Origin: Microbulbifer marinus
Lineage (GTDB): Bacteria; Pseudomonadota; Gammaproteobacteria; Pseudomonadales; Cellvibrionaceae
Direction: 5' to 3'
Assembly: GCF_900107725.1 (NCBI RefSeq)
Contig: NZ_FNQO01000001.1
Span: 496,001 to 560,000 of the forward strand
Length of the DNA stretch: 64,000 bases
Shown: in pieces, positions 16,952-25,590 of the stretch
How positions within the stretch are numbered: the stretch's first letter is position 1
Layout of the letters: every line of letters starts with the position of its first letter
Notes under the pieces: generated by a model
The model's database searches: none
What the model was told of the DNA's origin: nothing
What the model saw: only the letters and a program-made list of their open reading frames with translations
Program-made: the position numbers and the translations under genes

Positions 16952-19009
16952 ATGCGCTTCGCACTGATCCCACTGTTTGTAATTTGCGGCTCGGCCAGTG
17001 CCGAGCAGACGCGTCTCGAAACGCTGGTGGTTACCGCCAGCCGCTTGGAACAACCTCTCGCGGATCACGCCGGCAGTCTCTCCTCGCTCGACGGCGAGTC
17101 GCTGCAAATGGTCGGCCACAACCATATTCAGCAGAGCCTGGTGCGTATTCCCGGGGCGAATTTCGCTCGCGGAGAAGGGCAGGAATATTTGCCATCACTG
17201 CGCTCACCGGTGCTGACCGGGGCCGGGGCGTGCGGCAGTTTGCTGGTCATGGAAGACGGTATCCCGCTGCGGGCGGCGGGTTTCTGCAACGTCAATGAGC
17301 TTTTCGAGTCCCATTCCGAGCAGGCCCGGCGCATCGAGGTTGTGCGCGGGCCTGCGGGCAGCCTGTATGGTTCCAATGCGATGCACGGCGTGGTCAATAT
17401 CATCGGTGCGAGCGTGGCCGAGGAGTCCGGTGGCTCTATCGGCGTGGAGGCCGGGCCGAACCAGTTTGTCCGCACGACAGTCTCCGTCGATTCCGGCAAG
17501 CGCGCCGACAGCGGCGTACGCGCTGATCTGTCCTTGAGTCACGACGGTGGCTACAGGGCTGATTCCGGCTATGCCCAGCAAAAGCTCAGTCTCGTGCACG
17601 AGGCTGCGGTCGGTGCTGTCGCAGTGCGCACCCGTCTGGCGGCAACCAACCTGAATCAGGAAACGGCGGGCTATATCGAAGGCGAGAGCGCCTACAAGGA
17701 TCGGCAACTGAGCCGCAGCAACCCGAATCCCGAGGCCTTCCGCGACGCGCGCGCGTTGCGCTTGTCTTCCGAACTGGATTTCGGCGCTGTCGGCGGCGGG
17801 CAGCTGCGGGTTACACCGTACCTGCGCACAACCGACATGGTATTCCGGCAACACTACCTGCCGGGGCAGGCACTGGAGGAGAACGGCCAGCGGGGCGTTG
17901 GACTGCGCACCATCTACCATGCCGAACTGGCGCGGGCGGCGCGATTCAGTGCGGGTGTGGATGCGGAGTACAGCCGCGGCTATCTGCGTGAATTTCAGGA
18001 CGCCGCCACGTCGGGCTCGGAGTTTCTTCGCGAAACCATTCCCGTTGGCAGCCACTACGATTATCGCGTGGATGCGACGATGCTGGCCCCCTTCGTTCAC
18101 GCCAGCTGGCAGGCTGCAGACAGACTGACCCTGCAGGCCGGCCTGCGCTACGAATACATGGGCTATGACTATGACAACCAAATGCTCGCCGGCCGCACGA
18201 GAGCCGATGGCACTGCCTGCGGATTTGGCGGCTGCCGTTTTAATCGGCCGGCAGATCAGTCGGACGATTTTCGCAGTCTGTCACCGAGTTTCGGTGCGGT
18301 TTACCGGCTGAATCCCGGTTTACAGCTGTTTGCAAACCTGGCCCAGGGATTTCGCGTGCCCCAGGCAACGGAATTGTACCGCCTGCAGCGGGAGCAGACA
18401 GTGGCAGAGCTGGATGCGGAGGAGATCCGCAGCCTGGAGCTGGGAGTCAGAGGCGAGGAGGACCACATAAGCTATGAGCTGGTGGCCTACGCCATGGGCA
18501 AGGACAATGTAATTTTCCGCGATGCAGATTACTTCAACCAGTCGAACGGTGAGACGGCGCACAGCGGACTGGAACTCGAACTCGACTACACACTGGCCAG
18601 CGACTGGCGCGTGCAAATATCCGCGAGCTACGCCGAACACCGCTACCGCGATGAACGCCTGCTGGGCGGTGACTCAATACAGAACAATCTGGTCGACTCG
18701 GCGCCCCGGCATTTCGGCAGCAGCCGATTACTGTGGCAACCGGAAGCAGCGCTCAGCTGGGAGTTGGAATGGGTGCACCAGGGGCGCTATTACACCGATC
18801 CGGAAAATCGTCACAGTTATCCCGGTCACGAGCTGCTTAATCTGCGCGCACGCTGGGAATGGCAGGAGGGCTGGGAACTGGCCGTCAGGGCGTTAAATCT
18901 GACCGACGAAGCCTACGCGGAGCGCGCCGACTTCAGCAATTTTTCCGGCGACCGCTATTTTCCCGGTGGCCGGCGCTCGCTTTATCTCGCGGTTTCGACA
19001 GGCTGGTAA
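16952..19009 (+). CDS. TonB-dependent outer-membrane receptor
   Basis: This 685-residue protein has a short Sec signal peptide (residues 1-17, ending in SASA), a TonB-box-like segment LETLVVTASR, a plug domain (about 35-150) with RIEVVRGPAGSLYGSNAMHGVVNII, and a C-terminal 22-strand barrel that ends in an aromatic residue (SLYLAVSTGW). The plug contains a conserved-looking Cys pair (GACGSLL and AGFCNVN) that could form a disulphide. The ribosome site is AGAGGG. It imports a scarce ligand with TonB energy. There is no neighbouring ABC importer or biosynthetic gene to suggest the ligand. Confidence 0.93.
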   Translation: MRFALIPLFVICGSASAEQTRLETLVVTASRLEQPLADHAGSLSSLDGESLQMVGHNHIQQSLVRIPGANFARGEGQEYLPSLRSPVLTGAGACGSLLVMEDGIPLRAAGFCNVNELFESHSEQARRIEVVRGPAGSLYGSNAMHGVVNIIGASVAEESGGSIGVEAGPNQFVRTTVSVDSGKRADSGVRADLSLSHDGGYRADSGYAQQKLSLVHEAAVGAVAVRTRLAATNLNQETAGYIEGESAYKDRQLSRSNPNPEAFRDARALRLSSELDFGAVGGGQLRVTPYLRTTDMVFRQHYLPGQALEENGQRGVGLRTIYHAELARAARFSAGVDAEYSRGYLREFQDAATSGSEFLRETIPVGSHYDYRVDATMLAPFVHASWQAADRLTLQAGLRYEYMGYDYDNQMLAGRTRADGTACGFGGCRFNRPADQSDDFRSLSPSFGAVYRLNPGLQLFANLAQGFRVPQATELYRLQREQTVAELDAEEIRSLELGVRGEEDHISYELVAYAMGKDNVIFRDADYFNQSNGETAHSGLELELDYTLASDWRVQISASYAEHRYRDERLLGGDSIQNNLVDSAPRHFGSSRLLWQPEAALSWELEWVHQGRYYTDPENRHSYPGHELLNLRARWEWQEGWELAVRALNLTDEAYAERADFSNFSGDRYFPGGRRSLYLAVSTGW

Positions 19010-19056
19010 TCAGTTCATAGAAATAACGCAAGCAGCGCATTGCCGCGCTCGGTGCA

Positions 19057-19854
19057 TCATTGAGTCGCAGTCTGTCGAGCGAACATTACCGACAGCATGC
19101 TGATAGTCCCCAGCTCTATGCCATCGGTGGGAAAAGTCACGTTGTCTTTTTCACTGCTGGCGCCGGCGACGTATAGCAGCGGCAGAAAGTGCTCCGGCGT
19201 CGGTACCGCGAGCCGCGCGTCGTGGCCGGCGAGCTGGTAGTGGATCAGGCTCCGGTGGTCGCCACGCGCCAGTGCGTCCCGAATCAATGCGTTGAAATTC
19301 TCCGCCCACGCCGGTACTGCAACCCGCTCGCCCCACGTCACCTGCGCAAGGTTGTGTACCACATTGCCGCTGGCGAGGATCAGTACGCCGCGATCGCGCA
19401 ACGGTCGCAACTGGCGTCCCAGCTCGTAGTGAAATTCCGCCGGCTTGGTCGCATCGATACTCAGTTGCAGTGTCGGGATCCCGGCCTGCGGGTACATATG
19501 CATCAATACCGACCAGATGCCGTGGTCGAGCCCCCAGTTATCGTCGAGTTCAACGTTTAAGGGCTGTAACAGCTCCTGGATTTCTCGGGCGAGGTCCGGT
19601 GCGCCGGGCGCGGGGTAATCGCATTCGTACAGCGCCGGCGGAAAGCCGTGAAAATCGTGCAGTGTGGCGGGTTTTTCGGCAGCTGCGATTTCGGTGCCGC
19701 GGGTATACCAGTGCGCGGAGATCGCGAGAATCGCACGGGGTTTCGGCAATTGCTCGCCCAAGCGGCACCAGGCGCGCGTGTGGGCGTTGTCTTCCAGTGC
19801 ATTCATTGGACTGCCATGTCCGATAAACAGTGTGGGCATCGGTTGCTGACTCAT
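19057..19854 (-). CDS. ygiD: 4,5-DOPA-extradiol-dioxygenase-like protein (YgiD family)
   Basis: Starting at the ATG at 19854, this 265-residue protein matches class III extradiol dioxygenases of the LigB/YgiD type. Likely metal and active-site His residues are visible in FIGHGSPMN, ISAHWYTRG, LDHGIWSVL and GNVVHNL. An in-frame upstream ATG at 19935 would add 27 residues that are not family-like. YgiD-type proteins open the ring of catechols such as DOPA, but their physiological substrate in bacteria is usually unclear. It is followed by no partner gene. Confidence 0.9.
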   Translation of the reverse strand: MSQQPMPTLFIGHGSPMNALEDNAHTRAWCRLGEQLPKPRAILAISAHWYTRGTEIAAAEKPATLHDFHGFPPALYECDYPAPGAPDLAREIQELLQPLNVELDDNWGLDHGIWSVLMHMYPQAGIPTLQLSIDATKPAEFHYELGRQLRPLRDRGVLILASGNVVHNLAQVTWGERVAVPAWAENFNALIRDALARGDHRSLIHYQLAGHDARLAVPTPEHFLPLLYVAGASSEKDNVTFPTDGIELGTISMLSVMFARQTATQ

Positions 19855-19934
19855 TCGATCTTTCCCGTCGGTAAAAGCTGCGCTATTCACGCGTTGATCC
19901 ATTCTGACTAGCTTACTAACTTTGCTGTGTAGCA

Positions 19935-19963
19935 AATAAAAAAGGCGGCGGAAAACCGCCGCC
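19935..19963 (-). terminator. Intrinsic terminator after azoR
   Basis: On the minus strand a perfect 8-base GC stem (GGCGGCGG / CCGCCGCC, 19944-19963) with a 4-base loop is followed by six T residues and an AT-rich tail. It begins 36 bases after the azoR stop and precedes the ygiD-like gene. On the plus strand it lacks a good T-run. Confidence 0.88.
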
Positions 19964-19998
19964 CAAAAGTAAGCGCGTCTACAGGGGGATTACGGGAT

Positions 19999-20592
19999 TC
20001 AGGCGAGCTCGGCGATACGCGCCTGCGCCGCATTCAGTGCCTGCTCCTTGGCTTCGTCGCCAACTGCCAGACCTTCGGCGTGCACAAAATCCACATCGGT
20101 GATGCCGATAAAGGCGAGGAACTGGCGCACGAATGCGGTCTGGGAGTGATCCTCGCCGTACTGGCCGCCGCGGGTGATAAACACGACGGCCTTCTTGCCT
20201 TTCATCAGGCCTTCGGGGCCTTCCGGGGTGTACTGGAAGGTCACACCGGCACGCGCGATATGATCGAAGTAGGCGCGCAGGGTGGAGGGCACGCTGAAGT
20301 TGTACATAGGAATACCGAGCACCAGTACGTCGGAGCTGGCAATTTCCTCGATCAGGGCGTCGGAGTAGCTGACGACGGCTTTCTGTTCGGCCGTGCGCTC
20401 TTCCGCCGGGGTGATGAAGGACTGGAAGCGGGCCAGGTCCAGGTGCGGCACCGGTTCGGCGGCGAGGTCGCGGCTGATTACCTTACCGTCCGGGTTGCGG
20501 GCCTGCCAGTTCTTAACGAACTGCTCCGCCAACTGTGATGACTGGCCATCGTTCTGGAAAATACTGGTCTGAATCTTGAGTAGCTTTGCCAT
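19999..20592 (-). CDS. azoR: FMN-dependent NADH-azoreductase
   Basis: This 197-residue flavodoxin-fold protein matches AzoR in length and motifs: the FMN phosphate loop near the N-terminus (KIQTSIFQNDGQSSQL), the isoalloxazine-binding segment GIPMYNFSVPSTLRAYFD, and the ITRGGQYGED segment. It reduces quinones and azo compounds with NADH and acts in thiol or electrophile stress defence. The ribosome site GGAGG precedes the ATG at 20592. It is divergent from a LysR regulator gene, the usual arrangement for a quinone-sensing regulator and its target. Confidence 0.93.
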   Translation of the reverse strand: MAKLLKIQTSIFQNDGQSSQLAEQFVKNWQARNPDGKVISRDLAAEPVPHLDLARFQSFITPAEERTAEQKAVVSYSDALIEEIASSDVLVLGIPMYNFSVPSTLRAYFDHIARAGVTFQYTPEGPEGLMKGKKAVVFITRGGQYGEDHSQTAFVRQFLAFIGITDVDFVHAEGLAVGDEAKEQALNAAQARIAELA

Positions 20593-20650
20593 GCGTCGTT
20601 ACCTCCAACAGGGGTTAATTCCAACATGGGGCGCATTGAAGCATTGAATG

Positions 20651-20692
20651 ATTCGATAAAAAATCATAAAAATACGCTTCTATCTATCGAAT
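20651..20692. promoter_or_regulatory. Inverted repeat in the azoR / LysR intergenic region
   Basis: ATTCGATA (20651-20658) and TATCGAAT (20685-20692) form a perfect 8-base inverted repeat in the 111-base divergent promoter. A further ATCGAT copy lies just beyond at 20695-20700. The sequence is strongly AT-rich, unlike the flanks. This is a good candidate for the binding site of the LysR-type protein encoded beside it. Confidence 0.5.
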
Positions 20693-20703
20693 GAATCGAT
20701 CAT

Positions 20704-21639
20704 ATGACGGAAAAAATGACCTCGAAGTCGTCCCTGACACCCCGTATCAGCCTGGAACAGTGGCGCTGCCTGATTGCGGTGGTGGAGCAGGGCGGCTACG
20801 CCCAGGCGGCGGAACGGCTGCACAAGAGCCAGTCGTCGGTCAGCTACGCGGTGCAGAAGCTGGAATCGGTACTGGATCTGAAGGCCTTCGCCATTGAGGG
20901 TCGCCGGGCGGTGCTGACGCCGGCGGGCGAGATGCTGTACCGCCGCGCCAAGCTGTTGCTGGAGGACGCCGCAGGGTTGGAACTCGCCGCGCACAGGGCC
21001 TCGGCGGGCTGGGAAGCGGAGATCGGCATTGCGGTCGAGGTGCTGTTCCCGACCTGGTTGCTGCTGGACTGCCTGAACCAGTTTGGCGAGGAGAGCCCGC
21101 AGACGCGCATAGAACTCTACGAAACCGTGATCGGTGGCGGACCGGAAGCGCTGGAACAGGGGCGGGTCGATCTGGCAATCACACCGCACATTCCCAAGGG
21201 GTTCAATGGTGAGCCGCTGCCGCGTCCGGCGCGGGTCATTCCGGTGGCGCATCCGGAGCACCCGCTGCACCAGTTGGGGCGGGAATTGACGCTGCGCGAC
21301 CTGCGCCAGCACCGCCACCTGGTGGTGCGCGATACCGGCTCCCAGCGCACCAGTCGCACCACCACGGTGGAAGTGGCGCAGCGCTGGACTGTGACCAATA
21401 TGGCCACATCCATCGGTGCAGCCTGCCGCGGCTACGGTTTTGCCTGGTTGCCGGAGGAAAAAATACGCGCGGAGTTGGACGAGGGTATTCTTAAGCCGCT
21501 GTCGCTGCGGGGTGGCAGCGAGCGCACCATTCCCATGTACCTGATTTTCGCCGACCGCGAGAGCCCCGGGCCCGGGGCGGCGCGCCTGGCCGAAATTGTC
21601 CGCCTGCAGATGCAGTCGATGTGCTCGGAAACCGATTGA
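20704..21639 (+). CDS. LysR family transcriptional regulator
   Basis: This 311-residue protein has the LysR layout: an N-terminal winged helix-turn-helix (about residues 14-75, with AVVEQGGYAQAAERLHKSQS and the following SVSYAVQKLE) and a C-terminal periplasmic-binding-like effector domain. The start at 20704 (MTEKMTSK) has an in-frame alternative at 20716. It is transcribed away from azoR, so control of azoR is likely. The effector is unknown; quinones or other electrophiles are plausible. Confidence 0.92.
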   Translation: MTEKMTSKSSLTPRISLEQWRCLIAVVEQGGYAQAAERLHKSQSSVSYAVQKLESVLDLKAFAIEGRRAVLTPAGEMLYRRAKLLLEDAAGLELAAHRASAGWEAEIGIAVEVLFPTWLLLDCLNQFGEESPQTRIELYETVIGGGPEALEQGRVDLAITPHIPKGFNGEPLPRPARVIPVAHPEHPLHQLGRELTLRDLRQHRHLVVRDTGSQRTSRTTTVEVAQRWTVTNMATSIGAACRGYGFAWLPEEKIRAELDEGILKPLSLRGGSERTIPMYLIFADRESPGPGAARLAEIVRLQMQSMCSETD

Positions 21640-21646
21640 TCAGGGA

Positions 21647-22489
21647 CTATTTGTCTGCGTCGGCATCACTGCCCGGAGCGGTCTTCTCGTACCAGAAGTT
21701 GTAGAAGTCCTCGGTTACCAGCTGCTCGATATTGGTGGCTTCCTCCCGGGGGCAGAACACGGTCACCGTCAGCACATCATGGCCAAGTTCGTTGGTGGTG
21801 ATGCTGACCTTGGCATCGGGTCCTGACAGTTCCACGCCCATACGGTGCTCGATCAGGCTGCAGTAGCGTTCGGCTACTTCGCGAAAGAATTCGCAGTGCT
21901 CGCGCAGGCGCTCCGCGACAAATTTCTTTGCCTCGAACGGATTGATCCCCTTGCTCTCGCGCACAATGGAAAAGGTGTGCTCGATATAGCGACGCATGAA
22001 ATTCAGGTTTTTTATCGGCTTGGTAAAAAACGCGCTGTTGGGGATGTACAGCGTCGTGCCGGTATAGCCGTTGCCGAGGCCGTGCGGGTCTATCTCCAGC
22101 AGCGTGGTGCTCAGCCAGTCGCTGTCGATCACCTCGCCGAATTCGTCGCCGATCTTGACCCAGTCGCCGACGGTAAAGGAGCGCATGCCCGCCTGGAAGA
22201 CACCGCCGACAAAACACTGCACGAATTCGCGTAAGGCGATCACTATGGCTACCGAGAAGGCGGCGATAGACAGCGCAAACTCGCGCAGCTCTGCTATCCA
22301 GATGGAGATCAGCCCAATCACCAACAGCAGGTTGCCGAAGTTGTGCACGGTGTTGATACGGCGCCGCTTATCCGGTTTGGCCCAGCTGCTGCGGGAAATA
22401 GCGAAGGAAATTAGCCAGCGCAGCAACAGGATAACGGCGACGAACGACAGGGTTATGATGAGTTTGTTATCGAGAAGCTGCTGCAACAT
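21647..22489 (-). CDS. Small mechanosensitive channel (MscS family)
   Basis: This 280-residue protein has three N-terminal membrane segments (about residues 8-110), the third containing the pore-helix-like stretch VAIVIALREFVQCFVGGVFQ, followed by the soluble MscS beta domain (FTVGDWVKIGDEFGEVIDSDWLSTTL, IPNSAFFTKPI) and a C-terminal alpha/beta part. These proteins open under membrane tension and release solutes. It converges on the LysR gene with a gap of seven bases. The start may also be the GTG three bases upstream. Confidence 0.88.
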   Translation of the reverse strand: MLQQLLDNKLIITLSFVAVILLLRWLISFAISRSSWAKPDKRRRINTVHNFGNLLLVIGLISIWIAELREFALSIAAFSVAIVIALREFVQCFVGGVFQAGMRSFTVGDWVKIGDEFGEVIDSDWLSTTLLEIDPHGLGNGYTGTTLYIPNSAFFTKPIKNLNFMRRYIEHTFSIVRESKGINPFEAKKFVAERLREHCEFFREVAERYCSLIEHRMGVELSGPDAKVSITTNELGHDVLTVTVFCPREEATNIEQLVTEDFYNFWYEKTAPGSDADADK

Positions 22490-22745
22490 CACTGATCTCG
22501 TGCGAAGGAATGAGGGTTGTGGTGATAAACGGCTTCACCTTGTCGGCCTCGCGTATAAAAGCTTAGCTGACCGCACGCCGTGGATTTGCGGTCAACAGCG
22601 GATGAATTAACGGTCCGCTGTCGGGGCCGCAACTGTAGCTTTTCCCGCCGCCGAATGTAAGAGGTGGGCGCGCTAGTGGCCAAAAAATAGTAGCGCTATA
22701 GTTAACCCCTAACAGTCAACGCACGGAAGGTTCCTGGGGGCAATA

Positions 22746-23663
22746 ATGAGCAACGTGACCAAAGAGGTTGAACAGGAATGCTTCGTTCTCGAGGGCTGTG
22801 GAGCCCTGGAGGAGATAGTGAGGCCCAAGGAAAAGGAGCTCGGCGGTTTTTCCGTCAGACGTTGTCTGCCGAGCCGCGAACGGCAGATGGTTGGGCCCTG
22901 GATCTTCTTCGACCATATGGGCCCTGCCGAATTTCCTTCGGGCGAAGGTATAGACGTGCGCCCGCACCCGCATATCGGTATTGCCACAGTGACCTATCTG
23001 TTCGATGGCGAGATCCTGCACCGAGATTCACTGGGAAGCCTGCAGCCGATCCGTCCCGGGGATATCAATCTGATGGTGGCGGGTAGTGGCATCGTCCACT
23101 CTGAGCGGGAACGCCCGGAAGTCCGCGATATCGACCACTGCCTGCACGGGCTGCAGCTGTGGCTGGCACTGCCGGAAGCTGACGAGGAAATGGCGCCTGA
23201 ATTCCACCATTACCCATCGGCAGACATTCCGGCACTGAACGTGGATGGCGCCCCAATCCGCGTCATTATGGGCACCGCCTACGGTGTCACGTCTCCCGTC
23301 AAGACTTTTGCCGAAACCCTTTACGTTGAGGCACACCTTCGGGCCGGACAGAAAATAACGCTACCGGAAGCCCAGGAGAGGGCTGTCTACGTGGCCGGCG
23401 GTAACCTGAAAGCGCGAGACGCCGAGATTCCGGAGTTCTCACTGGCAATATTTGCCAACCAACCCGGTGTGGTGCTGGAGGCGACCGAGGAAAGTCGCAT
23501 CGCCATCATTGGCGGCGAGCCATTTGCGAAGCGGTGCATCGTCTGGAATTTCGTCTCCAGTCGGGCGGAGCGCATTGATGAGGCGGTGCGGCAGTGGAAG
23601 GAGGGCGGTTTCCCGCGGGTGCCCGGCGACGAGACGGAGTTTATTCCATTCCCGGATAAGTAG
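22746..23663 (+). CDS. Pirin family protein
   Basis: This 305-residue bicupin shows the pirin N-terminal domain with RPHPHIGIATVTYLFDGEI and the likely metal ligands (two His here, plus His in IVHSERE and a Glu nearby), then a second cupin half with GGEPF-KRCIVWNFVSS. Pirin homologues can act as quercetin 2,3-dioxygenases or as redox-sensing regulators, so the role is not fixed by sequence. GGGGGC lies upstream of the ATG. It stands alone between divergent and convergent neighbours. Confidence 0.92.
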   Translation: MSNVTKEVEQECFVLEGCGALEEIVRPKEKELGGFSVRRCLPSRERQMVGPWIFFDHMGPAEFPSGEGIDVRPHPHIGIATVTYLFDGEILHRDSLGSLQPIRPGDINLMVAGSGIVHSERERPEVRDIDHCLHGLQLWLALPEADEEMAPEFHHYPSADIPALNVDGAPIRVIMGTAYGVTSPVKTFAETLYVEAHLRAGQKITLPEAQERAVYVAGGNLKARDAEIPEFSLAIFANQPGVVLEATEESRIAIIGGEPFAKRCIVWNFVSSRAERIDEAVRQWKEGGFPRVPGDETEFIPFPDK

Positions 23664-23799
23664 TCCCAGGTGCTGAGATCTAATTTGCCCGTACATTCGG
23701 TGTCAGGGAGCTTTTCCCTTCCGCAATGATGCCGGTCGTAGTCACAATTGGCAACAATGAGGCTAATAACAGTGCCAAGGGCATCGAGCCAAGTTACTA

Positions 23800-24270
23800 C
23801 TAGTGTTGCCTGGAACAGTCACGGGCGCTCAGCCCGTAGATAAACCAGGTCATGATTTTCCAGTCGCCATTTAGCTTGGCGAGGGAGAGTATGTTGCAGA
23901 AATCTTTCAGTCTGGGATCCGCTGCAGATTTCCTCCGGAACGCAACCAGTACCGCTGCGGAACCATCGGCCCCGATTGCCTGATTCTCGATGTCGAAAGT
24001 GGTAAATGGATGGGAGTCAACGTGAAATGTTTCGCGATATCCTTGCACCATTTTCGCGGCCAGCTCTGGACTCGTACTGAATCCGGGCATTTCCCCGATG
24101 TAGAAAACCGGAGTGGCGGCAAAGTGGATCTCCGCGACATCCGATGCGCTCTTGGATTGATCGGAAAAGTCCTCGAAGAAGTTCTGGGTAAAGACCGCCA
24201 ATTCTTGCTCTTCGTCGGCGTGGACCGAATACGTTAAGAGCATAAAAGCCGACAGCAATATGAGTTTCAT
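23800..24270 (-). CDS. Secreted NTF2-like hypothetical protein
   Basis: This 156-residue protein has an N-terminal signal peptide (residues 1-18, cleavage after VHA). The mature part has the pattern of small SnoaL/DUF4440-type NTF2-fold proteins: an N-terminal helix (LAVFTQNFFEDFSDQ), a segment ending VFYIG, and a final strand pair NILSLAKLNGDWKIMTWF. Two Cys (CNIL and DCSRQH) may pair. No enzymatic residues can be named. It precedes the ABC exporter genes on the same strand with a gap of its own and is probably unrelated to them. Confidence 0.7.
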   Translation of the reverse strand: MKLILLSAFMLLTYSVHADEEQELAVFTQNFFEDFSDQSKSASDVAEIHFAATPVFYIGEMPGFSTSPELAAKMVQGYRETFHVDSHPFTTFDIENQAIGADGSAAVLVAFRRKSAADPRLKDFCNILSLAKLNGDWKIMTWFIYGLSARDCSRQH

Positions 24271-24383
24271 AGTGACTGGATCATGTTGAGCGGGGATGTT
24301 TCAGATAGTGGGTGACTCCGTTAGCAATAACCAGAAATCCTGTGTTTTTGTCATGAAAGTGCGCGTTTTCTAGAGTGCGCTGA

Positions 24384-25589
24384 CTAGATCTTTCGCTCTG
24401 TCAGCGCGGTTCCGTTCTCTATCCGCTCACTGGGGTGCAGGACCACTTTTTCGCCGGGTACCAGGCCGTCGAGAATTTCGGCCGTCTGTCCGTTGTTGTG
24501 CCCAACTTTCACTGCGGCGCGCACGGCACGACCATCCACCACTTTAAATACGGCCCACTCCCGCTTGTGACGAAACAGAGCACCAGTGGGCACCTGTACC
24601 ACGTCGTCTCCCCGCCAGATCTCAATCGCGGCATCGACGCGATAGCCGTGGCCGAGCCGCGACCAGACCTCCTGGGGGTCGGTAAAATCGATAATTACGT
24701 TGACCCGCTGTTCCTCGATACCGAGGGCGGAGATCTTGGTAAAGCCAAAGGGCTCCACCAGGCGCACCCGGCCGTGGAGGGGACTGTCGCCGCCCCAGCT
24801 GGTGATCTGAACGGGCGCACTTTTATCGACCTTGACCGCATCGCGGGACAACAGGTCGACAACGATTTCCAGTTGTTCCGGATCGCCGATTTCCAGCAGT
24901 GGTGTACCGGCGGGAACAACCCTTTCACTCTCCTGCGAAATACGCAGCACACTGCCGCTGACCGGAGAGGTAACACGGACCAGATCGTCTTTCTTGATTT
25001 CCACCTCGCCGGGCTCTATCAGCGCGGCGCGGGCGTTTTCCAGTTCCCCCATGCGCATGCGCTCGGCGGCGCGGGCGGTATCCAGCGAGGCTTCAGCGCT
25101 GTCCAGGGCCAGCTCGAAGCGCTCCAGCTCAACCGTCGAGATATGCCCCTTTTTCGCCAGAATCCGCGCGCGCTTGGCATCGGCCCTGGCGAATGCCAGC
25201 TTGGCCTCGGCGTCGCGGCGTTCGGCAGCCGCAAACTTGAGAGCCGCCTCGGCGCTGCGGATATCAGCCTCGGCCTGGCTGCGGCTGCGTTCGTCGAGAA
25301 ATTGCGGTTGCAGGGGCAGCAGGTCGGCGAGGCGCGTCTTGTTGGCGACCACGACATCGCCGACCTCACTTTCGATGCGCAGCAGGTAACCGGTCACGGG
25401 CGCCGACACCACATACACATCGTGGACCCGGGTGTAGCCCTCATCACTGACCGATACCTGCATCGGGCCCCGGCGCACTTCATCCATATCAACCGGCACC
25501 GGCTCCGGCAGGAAGGCGTAGACAAAAAAGAGCAGCAGCCCGGCAAGTAGTACCAGTCCAACGATGCGCTTGATCAGCTTCCTGGGCAT
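24384..25589 (-). CDS. HlyD/RND-type membrane fusion protein of an ABC exporter
   Basis: This 401-residue protein has one N-terminal membrane anchor (about residues 9-28), a biotinyl-lipoyl-like domain (SAPVTGYLLRIESEVGDVV), an Ala/Arg/Glu-rich coiled-coil hairpin (about 95-195), the second half of the lipoyl motif (VTSPVSGSVLRISQESERVV) and a beta-barrel domain. It links an inner-membrane transporter to the periplasm or an outer-membrane channel. It follows the FtsX permease gene with a gap of one base, so the three genes form one operon. The ribosome site is GGGAG inside the preceding stop region. Confidence 0.92.
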   Translation of the reverse strand: MPRKLIKRIVGLVLLAGLLLFFVYAFLPEPVPVDMDEVRRGPMQVSVSDEGYTRVHDVYVVSAPVTGYLLRIESEVGDVVVANKTRLADLLPLQPQFLDERSRSQAEADIRSAEAALKFAAAERRDAEAKLAFARADAKRARILAKKGHISTVELERFELALDSAEASLDTARAAERMRMGELENARAALIEPGEVEIKKDDLVRVTSPVSGSVLRISQESERVVPAGTPLLEIGDPEQLEIVVDLLSRDAVKVDKSAPVQITSWGGDSPLHGRVRLVEPFGFTKISALGIEEQRVNVIIDFTDPQEVWSRLGHGYRVDAAIEIWRGDDVVQVPTGALFRHKREWAVFKVVDGRAVRAAVKVGHNNGQTAEILDGLVPGEKVVLHPSERIENGTALTERKI

Positions 25590-25590
25590 A

